Source: Candidatus Planktophila sp. (GTDB lineage: Bacteria; Actinomycetota; Actinomycetes; Nanopelagicales; Nanopelagicaceae). From it: a stretch of 54,908 bases of DNA. Location: positions 1 to 54,908 of the forward strand of contig SHVG01000003.1 of assembly GCA_009691145.1 (NCBI GenBank). The letters run 5' to 3'. The position numbers were made by a program, and so were the translations under genes. This document shows positions 27,746-37,682 of the stretch, in pieces; position 1 is the first letter of the stretch; every line of letters begins with the position of its first letter. Under the pieces are notes generated by a model that did not search any database, was not told the origin of the DNA, and saw nothing but the letters and a program-made list of their open reading frames with translations.

Positions 27746-28758
27746 AGTTGGCAAGGGTGGCAGGTGCACTGGCATTTGTTGTTGCACTGAGTTTTTCCCT
27801 GCATATGGCGCGCAGCAATGTCGCGCCTGCGCCGGATTTTCCTACCCGTGTCATAGCAGCTAATGATCCTGAAGTCATCGTCGATATTGCTAGTGGCACA
27901 TCGGGTTCAGAGGTTGCAGCCCTACTTTTTAAAGAGAAGGTCATCAAATCCTCCTCGGCATACTTTCGCATCGCAGTTGCAGAAAAGAGATCAGCGAAGG
28001 TATCACCAGGTGCTCACCGCTTAACGCTTACCATCTCTGCAGCCCAAGCCCTGGACCAGTTGCTGGATCCGACACGGATCCCGAATCTTATAAAGGTATT
28101 TGAAGGCGCGTGGAAGAGTGAGATTGTTGATTCATTGCGTATCTATGGCTTCACGGAAAAGGAGATAGCCAGCGCATTTAAGGCACTTGTCCTGCCCGCC
28201 GGTTTCGACAGCGCTGAAGGTCTTTTGTTTCCAGCTCAATATAGTTTTGCTAGTGGCACTAACGCTACGCAGATGGTGCAGGCGATGCTCGATCGATTTA
28301 AGAGCGAGAGGATAGGCCGAGAGATTTTAAGTGCAAGCGGAAAATACTCTGCAGTTGAGCTGTTGACTATTGCATCTATCGTTCAGTCAGAGGGTGATAC
28401 TAAGGATTTCGATAAGATCGCTCGCGTAATCTTGAATCGGTTGAAGATATCCATGCCTCTGCAGATGGACTCAACCGTTCATTACATTAAAAAGATACGT
28501 GGGGAGATATTTTTAAGTACCTCATCAACGCTTATTAAATCCCCGTACAACACCTACAAACATTATGGTTTACCTCCAACACCTATCGGAAACCCTGGTG
28601 TTGATGCTATGTCTGCCACCCTAAATCCCGTCCCCGGCGACTGGCTCTACTTCATTACAGTTGCCCCAGGGGATACACGCTTCACGGCATCTAACGATGA
28701 GTTTGTTACCTGGAAGTTTCTCTATGAAAAGAATCGAAAGGCGGGTGCATTCAAATGA
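27742..28758 (+). CDS. mltG: Endolytic murein transglycosylase MltG
   Basis: 338 aa single-pass membrane enzyme that cleaves nascent glycan strands and is proposed to set strand length. N-terminal anchor 'LARVAGALAFVVALSFSLHM', LysM-like region 'DIASGTSGSEVAALLFKEKV', and the YceG catalytic domain with 'LLTIASIVQSEG' (catalytic Glu) and 'YNTYKHYGLPPTPIGNPG'. Coupled to ruvX and aroE by four-base overlaps. Confidence 0.95.
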   Translation: MKLARVAGALAFVVALSFSLHMARSNVAPAPDFPTRVIAANDPEVIVDIASGTSGSEVAALLFKEKVIKSSSAYFRIAVAEKRSAKVSPGAHRLTLTISAAQALDQLLDPTRIPNLIKVFEGAWKSEIVDSLRIYGFTEKEIASAFKALVLPAGFDSAEGLLFPAQYSFASGTNATQMVQAMLDRFKSERIGREILSASGKYSAVELLTIASIVQSEGDTKDFDKIARVILNRLKISMPLQMDSTVHYIKKIRGEIFLSTSSTLIKSPYNTYKHYGLPPTPIGNPGVDAMSATLNPVPGDWLYFITVAPGDTRFTASNDEFVTWKFLYEKNRKAGAFK

Positions 28759-29573
28759 TTAAGGCCGCTGTCTTAGGCTCCCCGATTGCGCACTCGTTGA
28801 GCCCGCTACTTCATACGATCGCCTATGCCGAGCTTGGGATCGAGGGCGATTACACGCGCGTTGAGATTAAGAGTGGCGAACTCGGCGCATTTCTTGCCAG
28901 GTGCGATGACAGCTGGAACGGTTTTTCTCTGACAATGCCGCTTAAAGAAGAGGTACTGGGTTTCACGAAAGAGGTCTCCGATCTCGCAATCCGAATTCGC
29001 AGCGCGAACACTTTGGTTAAACGTCAAGGAGAGTGGAGTGCGATTACAACCGATGTATCAGGTTTTACGCATGCACTTGCAGCACATGGCATAGATGCAT
29101 GTGGTGATGTTCTCATCATTGGTGGTGGTGCAACTGCACGTGCCGCCGCTGCGGCCTGCGATGGAATGGCTACGCGTATAACGGTAATGAATCGATCACT
29201 CTCACGCATTGAGGCGATATCTAACACTATAGAGATTTCAGATCTAGATTTTATAGCCTGGGATGATGCCACTATCTTTGAAAGCGTTGACCTAATCATC
29301 TCAACAACACCAGAGGGAGCCAGTGATGCTTTAACTGCGAGTTTTCCATCTCATCCGACGGCTGTTTTCTTCGACGTTGTCTACAAGCCTTGGCCAACTG
29401 CCGCCTTGGCAACATGGAGCCAGCGCGGTGGGCAGATAATCGATGGCCTGGATTTACTCATCCATCAAGGAATTGATCAGGTTGCACTCTTTTCAGGGGT
29501 GAGATTTGATCGTGCACCTATGGCGGCACTGATGCGCAGACATGCGCTCAAAGCATTGGAATCATCCACATAG
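28755..29573 (+). CDS. aroE: Shikimate dehydrogenase
   Basis: 272 aa NADP-dependent enzyme reducing 3-dehydroshikimate. 'LGSPIAHSLSPLLH' and 'SLTMPLKEEV' (catalytic Lys) bind shikimate; 'SANTLV' and 'TDVSGFTHAL' (Asp) follow; the dinucleotide fold shows 'IIGGGATARAA'; 'FFDVVYKPWPTAAL' and 'GLDLLIHQGIDQVALFSG' complete it. All expected catalytic residues are present. Starts the aro block of this window. Confidence 0.94.
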   Translation: MIKAAVLGSPIAHSLSPLLHTIAYAELGIEGDYTRVEIKSGELGAFLARCDDSWNGFSLTMPLKEEVLGFTKEVSDLAIRIRSANTLVKRQGEWSAITTDVSGFTHALAAHGIDACGDVLIIGGGATARAAAAACDGMATRITVMNRSLSRIEAISNTIEISDLDFIAWDDATIFESVDLIISTTPEGASDALTASFPSHPTAVFFDVVYKPWPTAALATWSQRGGQIIDGLDLLIHQGIDQVALFSGVRFDRAPMAALMRRHALKALESST

Positions 29574-29611
29574 CTCGCAGAGATATCTGCAAATCTGATT
29601 AATCTCATCCC

Positions 29612-30061
29612 ATGTTTGCGCTGGCGCTCTTGGCACTACCAATCACCTTTGCCGACTGGCGGTATCGTCGGATTCCAAATATCTACCTTATCTTTATCAC
29701 CTACTGGGTTGCAGTGGCACGGATAATCTCTGGCATCGCATCCCTGCAAGTACTGGCTTTAGCGATAGTAGTGTCGATACTCGGTGTACTGGTTTTGCGA
29801 ATGGGGATCGGCGATGCAAAGTTATTTATTATCGTGTGCCTGGCGATTAATCTGCCTACTATCGCTTCATTAGTAGCTCTCGCCACCTGCATCTATCTGG
29901 CCGCTATAGCGCAGATTATTCTCACGTGGGGCCTTAAAAGAGTTATTCCCCAGAGTATTCCGCTGGCTTTTGCACTCTTTTTTGGAAGCGCGCTCTATTT
30001 GGCTGCGAGTAGTGCTGCATCTCTGCAACAATATGCAGATGCGTTGGTTAACAGCTGGTGA
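29612..30061 (+). CDS. Type IV prepilin peptidase (A24 family)
   Basis: 149 aa polytopic membrane aspartyl protease lacking the N-terminal methyltransferase part. The two catalytic Asp motifs are '[10 protein letters not shown]' and 'MGIGDAKLF' (GxGD). It would process leader peptides of type IV or Tad/Flp pilins, though no pilus genes lie in the window. It sits between aroE and aroC as in other actinobacteria; aroC begins inside its last 23 bases. Confidence 0.87.
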   Translation: MFALALLALPITFADWRYRRIPNIYLIFITYWVAVARIISGIASLQVLALAIVVSILGVLVLRMGIGDAKLFIIVCLAINLPTIASLVALATCIYLAAIAQIILTWGLKRVIPQSIPLAFALFFGSALYLAASSAASLQQYADALVNSW

Positions 30062-31220
30062 GTCTCACGGCCAAGCCCTGAGTGCAATCCTCGAGGGTAT
30101 TCCGGCATCGGTTGAAATCACGACGGCAGATATCGATTATCACTTAGCACGCCGGCGCTTAGGCGTAGGTCGCGGTGCACGCCAGAGCTTTGAGGCCGAT
30201 AAGGTCACGATTCTCGGGGGAGTACGTTTAGGTTTAACACAGGGCGGACCGATCGCGATTCAGATCAATAATTCAGAGTGGCCCAAATGGGAAAAGATTA
30301 TGTCGGCCGATCCAGTACCCCTCGATGAGATCGCAAAGTTAGCGCGCAATTCCCCTCTTACTCGGCCGCGTCCGGGTCACGCCGATTTAGTTGGAATGCA
30401 GAAATACGATCTCGATGATGCACGTCCCATCCTGGAGCGTGCAAGTGCCCGCGAAACGGCATCGCGTGTTGCACTCGGCGCCGTAGCCCGAGCATTTCTA
30501 CAACAAAGCGTTGGGATTAGCGTTTTAAGTCATGTCCTATCAATTGGCTCTGTGCGAGTACCTGCAGACACTCCACTGCCTAACTCAACAGATATGCAAC
30601 GCATCGATGAGGATCCAGTTCGTTGCGCCGATGCATCGACGAGTGAGCTAATGATTGCCGAGATAGAGAGTGCGCATTTAGAGGGAGATACTTTAGGCGG
30701 AGTCATCGAAGTACTCGCATTCAATATGCCACCAGGACTTGGCTCACACGTTCATTGGGATCGGCGTTTAGATGCACGTTTAGCTGGCGCGGTTATGGGC
30801 ATCCAGGCGATAAAGGGGGTTGAGATCGGAGATGGTTTTGAAACCGCCAAGCGTCGCGGCACTGTGGCTCACGATGAGATTGAAAAATCTCGCGATGGCA
30901 AGATTCTTCGTCGCACTGATCGTGCAGGTGGTACTGAGGGCGGTATGTCCAATGGCGAGATCCTGCGTGTGCGTGCTGCAATGAAGCCGATATCAACAGT
31001 GCCAAAGGCGCTAGATACAATCGATGTCGCAACTGGCTTACCTGCAAAGGCTATCAACCAGCGCTCAGATGTATGCGCTGTACCGGCCGCTGGAGTTGTT
31101 GCAGAGGCGATGGTCGCACTTGTTCTAGCCGAGGCGGTACTGGAGAAGTTTGGTGGAGATAGCGTCGGTGAGACGCGAAGAAATTTCCAGAGCTACATGA
31201 ACACCTTAAACTTTAAGTAG
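30039..31220 (+). CDS. aroC: Chorismate synthase
   Basis: 393 aa FMN-dependent enzyme converting EPSP to chorismate. Markers are '[11 protein letters not shown]', '[17 protein letters not shown]', '[15 protein letters not shown]' and '[13 protein letters not shown]', with both active-site His residues. The open frame extends upstream, but homology begins at [11 protein letters not shown] (ATG 30039; ATG 30033 is possible). The product feeds PabB encoded at 636. Confidence 0.96.
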   Translation: MRWLTAGESHGQALSAILEGIPASVEITTADIDYHLARRRLGVGRGARQSFEADKVTILGGVRLGLTQGGPIAIQINNSEWPKWEKIMSADPVPLDEIAKLARNSPLTRPRPGHADLVGMQKYDLDDARPILERASARETASRVALGAVARAFLQQSVGISVLSHVLSIGSVRVPADTPLPNSTDMQRIDEDPVRCADASTSELMIAEIESAHLEGDTLGGVIEVLAFNMPPGLGSHVHWDRRLDARLAGAVMGIQAIKGVEIGDGFETAKRRGTVAHDEIEKSRDGKILRRTDRAGGTEGGMSNGEILRVRAAMKPISTVPKALDTIDVATGLPAKAINQRSDVCAVPAAGVVAEAMVALVLAEAVLEKFGGDSVGETRRNFQSYMNTLNFK

Positions 31221-31229
31221 GACTCTCGT

Positions 31230-31745
31230 ATGCCACAGGCAGTAATAATCGGTCCCCCCGGAAGCGGTAAAAGTACGATTGGGAAGGCCTTGGCTAAATC
31301 ACTACATATCGCTTTCTTGGATACAGATAATGTAGTTGAGAAGAACTGCGGAAAAAAGATCTCAGATATTTTTGTGGATGAAGGTGAAGGAGCTTTCCGA
31401 GATTTAGAGTTTGAAGCGCTCACTTCATGTTTGCAAGTTAAGAATGCAGTTCTCGCACTTGGCGGGGGAGCTCCCATTTCAGAGCGCGCTCAGAAATTGC
31501 TTAAGGCCACAGATGCTCCGATTATCTTTCTCGATGTTTCATTGTCGGTGGCCGCTCCGCGAGTGGGTTTTAATCGCGATAGACCATTGCTACTGGGCAA
31601 CCCTCGGGCACAGTGGCAGGCGCTCTACGATCAGCGCCGTCCTATCTACGAAGATTTGGCCACGATGACGATTAAAGTTGATGCAATGAAGTTTCATGAG
31701 ATTGTTGTTGCAATTAGGGAGGGCGCTTTACATGAAAAGCGTTAA
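31230..31745 (+). CDS. aroK: Shikimate kinase
   Basis: 171 aa P-loop kinase. Walker A 'GPPGSGKSTIGKAL', shikimate-binding 'FLDTDNVVE' and 'GAFRDLEFEAL', 'LALGGGAP', and lid 'GFNRDRPLL'. Follows aroC by nine bases and overlaps aroB by 14. Confidence 0.96.
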   Translation: MPQAVIIGPPGSGKSTIGKALAKSLHIAFLDTDNVVEKNCGKKISDIFVDEGEGAFRDLEFEALTSCLQVKNAVLALGGGAPISERAQKLLKATDAPIIFLDVSLSVAAPRVGFNRDRPLLLGNPRAQWQALYDQRRPIYEDLATMTIKVDAMKFHEIVVAIREGALHEKR

Positions 31746-32787
31746 CGTAAAAGCCGAACGGGCATACGATGTAACCATAGATTGTGATTGGAAATCACAG
31801 TTGATCGCACTAGCTGGCAATCGATCCCGAGTAGGGGTGATTCGTAGCCAAGCCATGTCAGATGCCGTGCACATCGATGCCGATATCGATGGCGAGATTT
31901 TTTACTTCAATCTGCCAGATGGCGAGGCTGCAAAGAGTTTTGCAACGATTACCGCCTTATGGAACTGGTTGGGGGCGGCGGGTTTCACACGCTCGGATTT
32001 GATCGTTGGCATCGGGGGAGGCGCCATCACCGATGTCGCAGGATTTGCAGCGGCTTCGTGGCTACGCGGTATCGATTGGGTAGCAGTGCCCACAAGTGTT
32101 GCAGGCATGGTCGATGCAGCAATTGGTGGTAAGACTGGAATCAATAGCGACTACGGAAAGAACTTAATCGGCGCTTTTCACTCGCCAGTAGCCGTTCTCA
32201 TTGATCTTTCATGGCTCACAACGCTTTCGGATAGAGATTTTGCTGCCGGCATGGCAGAGGTTATTAAATGTGGGTTCATTGCAGATGTTGAGATCATAAA
32301 TGGCATGGCCGGAAAATCACTCGCACAGTTGCGTGCAGATATGACGACAACGATTGCACTGATTGAAGCGGCGGTACGGGTTAAGGCCAGCGTTGTTAGC
32401 CTCGACTTTAAAGAGAGCTTTGCACGCGAGGTTTTAAACTATGGTCACACCCTTGGCCATGCGATAGAGATTGACAGCAAGTACAGCATGCGTCATGGCG
32501 AAGCGATCGCGATTGGATTGGTATTTGCCGCAGAGTTAGCCCAGATAAAGGGCTATCTATCATCAGAGATAGTTCAGATGCACCGTCAGATCCTAGCCTC
32601 ACTTGATCTACCAGTGACATATCCTCGTGCAGCATGGCCGCAGTTACTGCCGTTACTGTCATTAGATAAAAAATCACGGGGTAAATCACTTCGCTTCGTC
32701 GCAATCTCTGCAATCGGCTCAACGCTGCGCATAGAGGATGCAATGGAGAGTGAACTCACGGCCGCCTATGAGAGAATAAGCTCATGA
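31732..32787 (+). CDS. aroB: 3-dehydroquinate synthase
   Basis: 351 aa NAD- and metal-dependent second enzyme of the shikimate pathway. 'GIGGGAITDVAGFAAASWLR', 'PTSVAGMVDAAIGGKTGIN', 'KNLIGAFHSP' and 'LNYGHTLGHAIE' are the expected motifs with metal-binding His residues. ATG 31732 has GGGAGGG ahead and fits homology better than the further-upstream opening of the frame. Overlaps aroQ by four bases. Confidence 0.96.
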   Translation: MKSVNVKAERAYDVTIDCDWKSQLIALAGNRSRVGVIRSQAMSDAVHIDADIDGEIFYFNLPDGEAAKSFATITALWNWLGAAGFTRSDLIVGIGGGAITDVAGFAAASWLRGIDWVAVPTSVAGMVDAAIGGKTGINSDYGKNLIGAFHSPVAVLIDLSWLTTLSDRDFAAGMAEVIKCGFIADVEIINGMAGKSLAQLRADMTTTIALIEAAVRVKASVVSLDFKESFAREVLNYGHTLGHAIEIDSKYSMRHGEAIAIGLVFAAELAQIKGYLSSEIVQMHRQILASLDLPVTYPRAAWPQLLPLLSLDKKSRGKSLRFVAISAIGSTLRIEDAMESELTAAYERISS

Positions 32788-33215
32788 AGATCCTGGTAAT
32801 CAATGGCCCTAACTTGGCACGTTTAGATATCCGCGACTCATCTATCTATGGAGATCTCAACTATGGCGAGTTGAAGAGCCTTATTGAAATCTCTGCCAAA
32901 GCCCACGGCTTAGAGGCCGATATCCGACAGAGCGATGATGAGGCCACGATAATCGGCTGGCTACACGAGGCGGCCGATAAGAAACTACCCGTGATTATTA
33001 ATCCAGCGGCCTTCACGCATTACTCCTATGCAATCCGTGATGCAGCTGAACTTCTCACATCACCTCTGATCGAGGTTCATCTATCTAATCCAATGTCACG
33101 CGAAGAGTTTCGTCACACCTCTGTAATCTCTGGAGTTGCCAATGGCACTATCGCCGGTTTTGGTCCAAACTCTTATGTATTGGCGATAATCGCGCTTAAA
33201 AACCTGATTGGCTAG
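32784..33215 (+). CDS. aroQ: 3-dehydroquinate dehydratase, type II
   Basis: 143 aa type II dehydroquinase. N-terminal 'INGPNLARLDIRDSSIYGDL' retains the catalytic Tyr but departs from the usual NGPNLN.LG.R. 'NPAAFTHYSYAIRDA' and 'VHLSNPMSREEFRHTS' carry the active-site His and Asn/Ser residues. Last aro gene of the block. The ~90 bp gap before efp may hold a promoter (for example TATCCT near 33243), which I could not settle. Confidence 0.93.
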   Translation: MKILVINGPNLARLDIRDSSIYGDLNYGELKSLIEISAKAHGLEADIRQSDDEATIIGWLHEAADKKLPVIINPAAFTHYSYAIRDAAELLTSPLIEVHLSNPMSREEFRHTSVISGVANGTIAGFGPNSYVLAIIALKNLIG

Positions 33216-33306
33216 GCGAACAAAGCACTAGCGGCGAGCAGGTATCCTTATCCTCTTGCTATCACAACGGGTAGCCGAACTAATTCAAACGAGTGGAGCT
33301 TTTCAC

Positions 33307-33867
33307 GTGGCAACAACAGCAGATATGAAAAATGGAATCACCCTAGATATCGAAGGCCAACTCTGGAACGTAGTTGAGTTCCAACACGTTAAGCCAGGTA
33401 AGGGTCCAGCATTCGTGCGTACAAAGTTGAAGTCGGTTCTGACTGGCAAGGTCATTGATCGTACATTTAACTCTGGTGTCAAAATTGATATTGAGATTCT
33501 AGAAAAGCGAGATATGCAGTTTCTATACAAAGAGGGTAAAGACTTTGTATTTATGGATGCAAAGACCTTTGATCAGATGACTATATCTATGGCAACTGTT
33601 GGCGAGATGGCTAACTACATGCTCGAAAACACAGATGCAGTTGTAGCTGTTCATGATGGTAATCCTCTCTACATCGAACTTGCAGCCGCTGTGCCTTTGA
33701 AGATTACCTATACCGAGCCTGGTATTCAGGGCGATCGCTCATCGGGTGGAACAAAGCCTGCGACCGTTGAAACAGGTATTGAGATTCAAGTGCCACTATT
33801 TATTAAGCAAGATGAGGTCGTCATGGTTGATACTCGCGATGGGTCATACCAAGGCCGCGCTAACTAG
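33307..33867 (+). CDS. efp: Elongation factor P
   Basis: 186 aa three-domain tRNA mimic that relieves polyproline stalling. The frame opens earlier, but the family start corresponds to GTG 33307 ([10 protein letters not shown]), with GGAG nearby. The loop carrying the modifiable Lys is '[14 protein letters not shown]'; the C-terminal domain ends '[19 protein letters not shown]'. The TAG shares its G with the nusB GTG (TAGTG). Confidence 0.95.
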   Translation: MATTADMKNGITLDIEGQLWNVVEFQHVKPGKGPAFVRTKLKSVLTGKVIDRTFNSGVKIDIEILEKRDMQFLYKEGKDFVFMDAKTFDQMTISMATVGEMANYMLENTDAVVAVHDGNPLYIELAAAVPLKITYTEPGIQGDRSSGGTKPATVETGIEIQVPLFIKQDEVVMVDTRDGSYQGRAN

Positions 33868-34289
33868 TGTCTGCCCGCGGTAAGGCCCGAAAGGCGGCTT
33901 TAGATTTACTCTATGAGGCAGATATCCGTGGCACGAACGCGGTAGAGACGTTGAACCTGCGAGATACTGTTGAAGAGGGCCCAGATGCCAGACCTATCCG
34001 CGAGTACACCCGTGAACTTGTTAATGGAGTCGGTGCTAACTATCGAAAAATCGATGAGTTAATAACAACATATGCCCAGGGCTGGGATATGGATCGCTTG
34101 CCTGCAGTCGATAGAAATATTCTGCGTCTTGGTATCTATGAGATCTTATGGTCGCCATCTACTCCAGATGGCGTAGTAATAGATGAGGCGCTCACACTTG
34201 CTAAAGAGCTCTCAACCGATGACTCCGCTGGATTTATTCACGGAGTCTTGGGTCGTATCTCATCGATAAAGGAGAGCCTGGCTCTTTAA
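33867..34289 (+). CDS. nusB: Transcription antitermination factor NusB
   Basis: 140 aa all-helical protein for rRNA antitermination with NusE. 'ARGKARKAALDLLYEADIRG' and 'WDMDRLPAVDRNILRLGIYE' are characteristic, as is 'DDSAGFIHGVLG'. Starts at GTG overlapping the efp stop. Its TAA overlaps the stop of convergent bldD in a shared TTAA. Confidence 0.95.
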   Translation: MSARGKARKAALDLLYEADIRGTNAVETLNLRDTVEEGPDARPIREYTRELVNGVGANYRKIDELITTYAQGWDMDRLPAVDRNILRLGIYEILWSPSTPDGVVIDEALTLAKELSTDDSAGFIHGVLGRISSIKESLAL

Positions 34290-34771
34290 CGAATAAGTAG
34301 GATTCGATTTACTTCTAACATCGCTGTAATCTCATCGGAGTTTTTTCCAATCGCCATCGCCAAGGCTGTTAGATCATCGGCACGCATAGAGAGCACTTCA
34401 CCGTTCCAATCATTTCGTCGTGCAACGATGCAAGCGATAAATGTCAAAATTGTGCGAAGCCCCGCGCTGCTGTGCGAGATCTGCTGCCGATCGGCCATCA
34501 TGATTCGGATGCGGCGTAGGTCGATTACCGGTCTTTGAGCCCGCTCCACTGTTGGGGTCGGTGGCTCTAAAAGATAGGAGAGTGGCACACCATAGAAATC
34601 GGCGATAGCCAGCGCCTTCTTTACAGATAGGGCGCGATCGCCTCGCTCGTATGAGCCCAGTACTACGGCGCGGATAGTGCGATGGCTTTGTAGTTCGACA
34701 TCGCTAAGAGATAGTCCTTTGGAGATTCGGATTGCACGTATACGTGCGCAGATTGCATCATGTGTTGTCAT
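34286..34771 (-). CDS. bldD: BldD-like c-di-GMP-responsive transcriptional regulator
   Basis: 161 aa. N-terminal XRE helix-turn-helix with 'RIRAIRISKGLSLSDVELQS' and 'VVLGSYERGDRALSVKKAL', the latter nearly identical to Streptomyces BldD. The C-terminal domain has 'RRNDWNGEVLSMRADDL', preserving the RxD-x8-RxxD c-di-GMP signature. The frame opens 27 codons earlier, but BldD homology begins at the ATG at 34771; TAACCT seven bases before that ATG suggests a leaderless promoter. Divergent from pyrR. Targets cannot be read here. Confidence 0.92.
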   Translation of the reverse strand: MTTHDAICARIRAIRISKGLSLSDVELQSHRTIRAVVLGSYERGDRALSVKKALAIADFYGVPLSYLLEPPTPTVERAQRPVIDLRRIRIMMADRQQISHSSAGLRTILTFIACIVARRNDWNGEVLSMRADDLTALAMAIGKNSDEITAMLEVNRILLIR

Positions 34772-34836
34772 AGGCGCTAGGTTAAATCGCACCACCAACG
34801 CCCGCGCCTGCTTGTCCACAGCCCTGACACTTTCGG

Positions 34837-34845
34837 TGCTATAAT
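34837..34845 (+). promoter_or_regulatory. Extended -10 promoter of the pyr operon
   Basis: TGCTATAAT is an extended -10 element (TGnTATAAT). A convincing -35 at 16-18 bp is lacking, as expected for extended -10 promoters. Predicted start of transcription is near 34852, just before the PyrR element. Confidence 0.6.
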
Positions 34846-34855
34846 CGCCCACGCA

Positions 34856-34890
34856 TCCTTTAACGACCCATCCTGAGAGATGGGGAAGGA
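34856..34890 (+). promoter_or_regulatory. PyrR-binding RNA element overlapping the pyrR ribosome site
   Basis: The outer stem TCCTT (34856-34860) pairs with AAGGA (34886-34890). An asymmetric left bulge TAACGA follows, then inner stem CCCATC/GATGGG closing loop CTGAGA. This reproduces the PyrR-element layout of pyrimidine operon leaders. The outer stem contains the Shine-Dalgarno AAGGAG of pyrR (ATG at 34898), so PyrR-UMP binding would block translation, as described for mycobacterial pyrR. No intrinsic terminator is seen between element and gene. Confidence 0.82.
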
Positions 34891-34897
34891 GATTTAG

Positions 34898-35425
34898 ATG
34901 AGCGTTGCCCTGTCCGCACCCGATATCTCACGTGCGTTGATACGTATTTCTCACGAGATTCTCGAAGCCAATCCCGCTACCCAGCAGATTACCCTGCTCG
35001 GTATTCCAACCCGTGGGGCCCATCTAGCTATGCGAATCGCCGCGAGCATGAGTCAGATCGCAGGGCACGAGATTCCAGTGGGGATGCTCGATATCACCAT
35101 GCATCGCGATGATCTGCGAATGCGGCCGCTACGGCCGATAATGCCGACATCGATTCCGAGCAGCGGAATTGACGGACGCGAAGTAGTTTTAATTGACGAT
35201 GTCTTATTCTCAGGGCGCACGATCCGCGCCGCTCTCGATGCCTTAGGCGAAATTGGTCGCCCCCACACTGTCCAGGTAGCTGCTCTGGTTGATAGAGGCC
35301 ACCGTGAACTTCCGATTAGAGCTGATTTCGTTGGAAAAAATCTGCCTACCTCGATAGCGCAGTCGGTTAAGGTGCAGTTAACTGAGATTGATGGCGTCGA
35401 CGAAGTTCTGATTGAGGAGAACTAA
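34898..35425 (+). CDS. pyrR: Pyrimidine operon regulator / uracil phosphoribosyltransferase PyrR
   Basis: 175 aa PRTase-fold RNA-binding repressor that senses UMP/UTP. PRPP-binding motif '[20 protein letters not shown]'; '[16 protein letters not shown]' near the N-terminus is typical. It is the first gene of the operon and is preceded by its own binding site. TAATG overlap with pyrB. Confidence 0.96.
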   Translation: MSVALSAPDISRALIRISHEILEANPATQQITLLGIPTRGAHLAMRIAASMSQIAGHEIPVGMLDITMHRDDLRMRPLRPIMPTSIPSSGIDGREVVLIDDVLFSGRTIRAALDALGEIGRPHTVQVAALVDRGHRELPIRADFVGKNLPTSIAQSVKVQLTEIDGVDEVLIEEN

Positions 35426-36372
35426 TGCGCCATTTACTCTCGATATCAGATCTCTCAAAGGCGCAGGCGATTTTGATATTAGATACTGCCGTCGAGCTCG
35501 CACGCGTTAGCGATGGCGCAGTTAAGAAGCTACCTACATTACGTGGCCGCACAATTGTTAATCTCTTTGCCGAAGATTCAACGCGAACGCGCATCTCATT
35601 TGAAGCTGCAGCTAAACGCTTATCGGCCGATGTTATTAACTTTTCAGCTAAGGGCTCGAGTGTGAGTAAGGGCGAATCTCTCAAGGACACTGCGCTCACA
35701 TTGCAGGCGATGGGCGCCGATGCCGTTGTTATTCGACATGGTGCATCGGGTGCACCTCAACGTTTAGCCGACTCTGAATGGATGCTCGGTAGTGTTATAA
35801 ATGCAGGCGATGGCACTCATGAACATCCCAGCCAGGCCTTGCTCGATGCATTCACGATTAGAAAACACCTCGGTAAGGGCGCACCGGATTTAGTGGGAGT
35901 TCGGGTAGCAATCGTTGGCGATGTTTTGCACTCACGTGTTGCCAGATCAAATGTTCTACTTCTAACACTCTTAGGTGCCAGCGTCACATTAGTTGCACCA
36001 CCAACGCTTTTGCCCGTTGGTGTTGAAAGCTGGCCAGTAAAGATTTCCTATGATTTAGACTCAGTCATAGGCACGGTCGATGTAGTGATGATGCTACGGG
36101 TACAGCAAGAGCGAATGAGTGATCTCTTCTTTCCTAACGCGAGAGAGTATTCGCGCTACTTTGGACTTAATGCCGACCGTCTTAAATTGATGTCACCTGA
36201 TTCAATCGTGATGCACCCTGGTCCAATGAATCGCGGGTTGGAGATCGCCGCAGAGGTTGCCGATAGCGCACGCTCTGTAATCGTTGAACAAGTTGCCAAC
36301 GGTGTAAGTGTTCGAATGGCTATCTTGTATGTCTTATTAGCAGGTCAACCCTTGGAAGCAGGTAGCAAATAA
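35425..36372 (+). CDS. pyrB: Aspartate carbamoyltransferase catalytic subunit
   Basis: 315 aa. Carbamoyl phosphate site '[17 protein letters not shown]', '[11 protein letters not shown]', '[12 protein letters not shown]' and aspartate site 'MLRVQQER' plus '[11 protein letters not shown]'. No regulatory pyrI is present. Coupled to pyrR and pyrC by one-base stop/start overlaps. Confidence 0.96.
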   Translation: MRHLLSISDLSKAQAILILDTAVELARVSDGAVKKLPTLRGRTIVNLFAEDSTRTRISFEAAAKRLSADVINFSAKGSSVSKGESLKDTALTLQAMGADAVVIRHGASGAPQRLADSEWMLGSVINAGDGTHEHPSQALLDAFTIRKHLGKGAPDLVGVRVAIVGDVLHSRVARSNVLLLTLLGASVTLVAPPTLLPVGVESWPVKISYDLDSVIGTVDVVMMLRVQQERMSDLFFPNAREYSRYFGLNADRLKLMSPDSIVMHPGPMNRGLEIAAEVADSARSVIVEQVANGVSVRMAILYVLLAGQPLEAGSK

Positions 36373-37682
36373 TGTCGGGGCACCGTTATCTCCTCAAAAA
36401 GGCATCGCTTCCGAATGGTGCAACAAGTGATCTACTCATAGTCGACGGTCTGATTAAGAATTTGGCAGCCAATATCTCCGATGCCGATGCAACGGTAATC
36501 GATGTTAAGGGCTCAGTCCTTCTTCCAGGATTAGTTGATCTCCATACACATCTGCGCCAGCCCGGTCGCGAAGATGCCGAAACAGTTCTCTCTGGTTCTC
36601 GCTCTGGTGCAAAAGGTGGATTCACCGCACTCTCTGCAATGGCAAATACCTCACCTGTTGCCGACAACGCCGGTGTTGTCGAGCAGGTTTATAGATTAGG
36701 TCAAGAGGCTGGTTTGCTCGATGTTTTTCCAATCGGTGCCGTAACCCAGGGTCTACAAGGTCTAGCTCTCTCTGAAATCGGAGCGATGGCAGACTCTATT
36801 GCACGTGTGCGCGTCTTTAGCGATGATGGAAACTGTGTATTTGATCCGCTAGTAATGCGTCGCGCCCTTGAATACATTAAGAAGTTTGATGGTGTGATAG
36901 CACAACATGCTCAAGAGCCTCGTCTGACAGTTGGCTCGCAGATGAATGAGGGCGAAGTATCTGCAATTCTAGGTTTAAAGGGATGGCCGGCTATTGCAGA
37001 GGAAGCGATTATCGCGCGCGATGTTTTGCTTGTAGATCATGTTAAATCTCGTCTGCATATCTGCCACGTAACAACGGCTGGGGGAGTTGAAATTATTCGC
37101 TGGGCTAAGGCCCGTGGAATCAATGTCACAGCCGAAGTCACTCCCCATCATCTTTTATTAACCGATGAGTTAGCACGTTCCTATGATCCAGTATTTAAGG
37201 TAAATCCACCTCTGCGCAGTGAAAAAGATGTTATGGCGCTGCGCGAAGCCTTAGCCGATGGAACTATCGATATCGTTGCAACAGATCACGCCCCACACAC
37301 GATGGAGTCGAAAGAGTGCGAGTGGGGGGAGGCATCATTTGGAATGCTCGGTCTTGAAACCGCCCTATCTATCGTTCAAAAAACAATGATCGATTCAGGG
37401 CTCATGAACTGGGCACAAGTTGCAGATCGCTTCTCTACTGCACCGGCACGTATCGGGGGCTACATCGATCAAGGCAGAAACCTTGAGCTCGGTACACCCG
37501 CCAATGTCATGATTATTAATCCCTCAGCATCGTGGATAGTCGATAAGGATTTAGTGGCATCCAAGAGCCGCAACACCCCCTTTCATGGCTACGAGCTGCC
37601 GGGTGTAGTCACGCATACGTTCTTTAACGGTGTGCCAACGCTTATGAATTCTGCACTTGTAGGAACCGGTGATACACGGTGA
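36372..37682 (+). CDS. pyrC: Dihydroorotase (type I)
   Basis: 436 aa zinc amidohydrolase. Metal ligands in '[12 protein letters not shown]', 'IAQHAQEP', '[10 protein letters not shown]' and '[10 protein letters not shown]'. Length and motifs fit the Gram-positive type I enzyme. Four-base GTGA overlap with carA. Confidence 0.96.
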   Translation: MSGHRYLLKKASLPNGATSDLLIVDGLIKNLAANISDADATVIDVKGSVLLPGLVDLHTHLRQPGREDAETVLSGSRSGAKGGFTALSAMANTSPVADNAGVVEQVYRLGQEAGLLDVFPIGAVTQGLQGLALSEIGAMADSIARVRVFSDDGNCVFDPLVMRRALEYIKKFDGVIAQHAQEPRLTVGSQMNEGEVSAILGLKGWPAIAEEAIIARDVLLVDHVKSRLHICHVTTAGGVEIIRWAKARGINVTAEVTPHHLLLTDELARSYDPVFKVNPPLRSEKDVMALREALADGTIDIVATDHAPHTMESKECEWGEASFGMLGLETALSIVQKTMIDSGLMNWAQVADRFSTAPARIGGYIDQGRNLELGTPANVMIINPSASWIVDKDLVASKSRNTPFHGYELPGVVTHTFFNGVPTLMNSALVGTGDTR

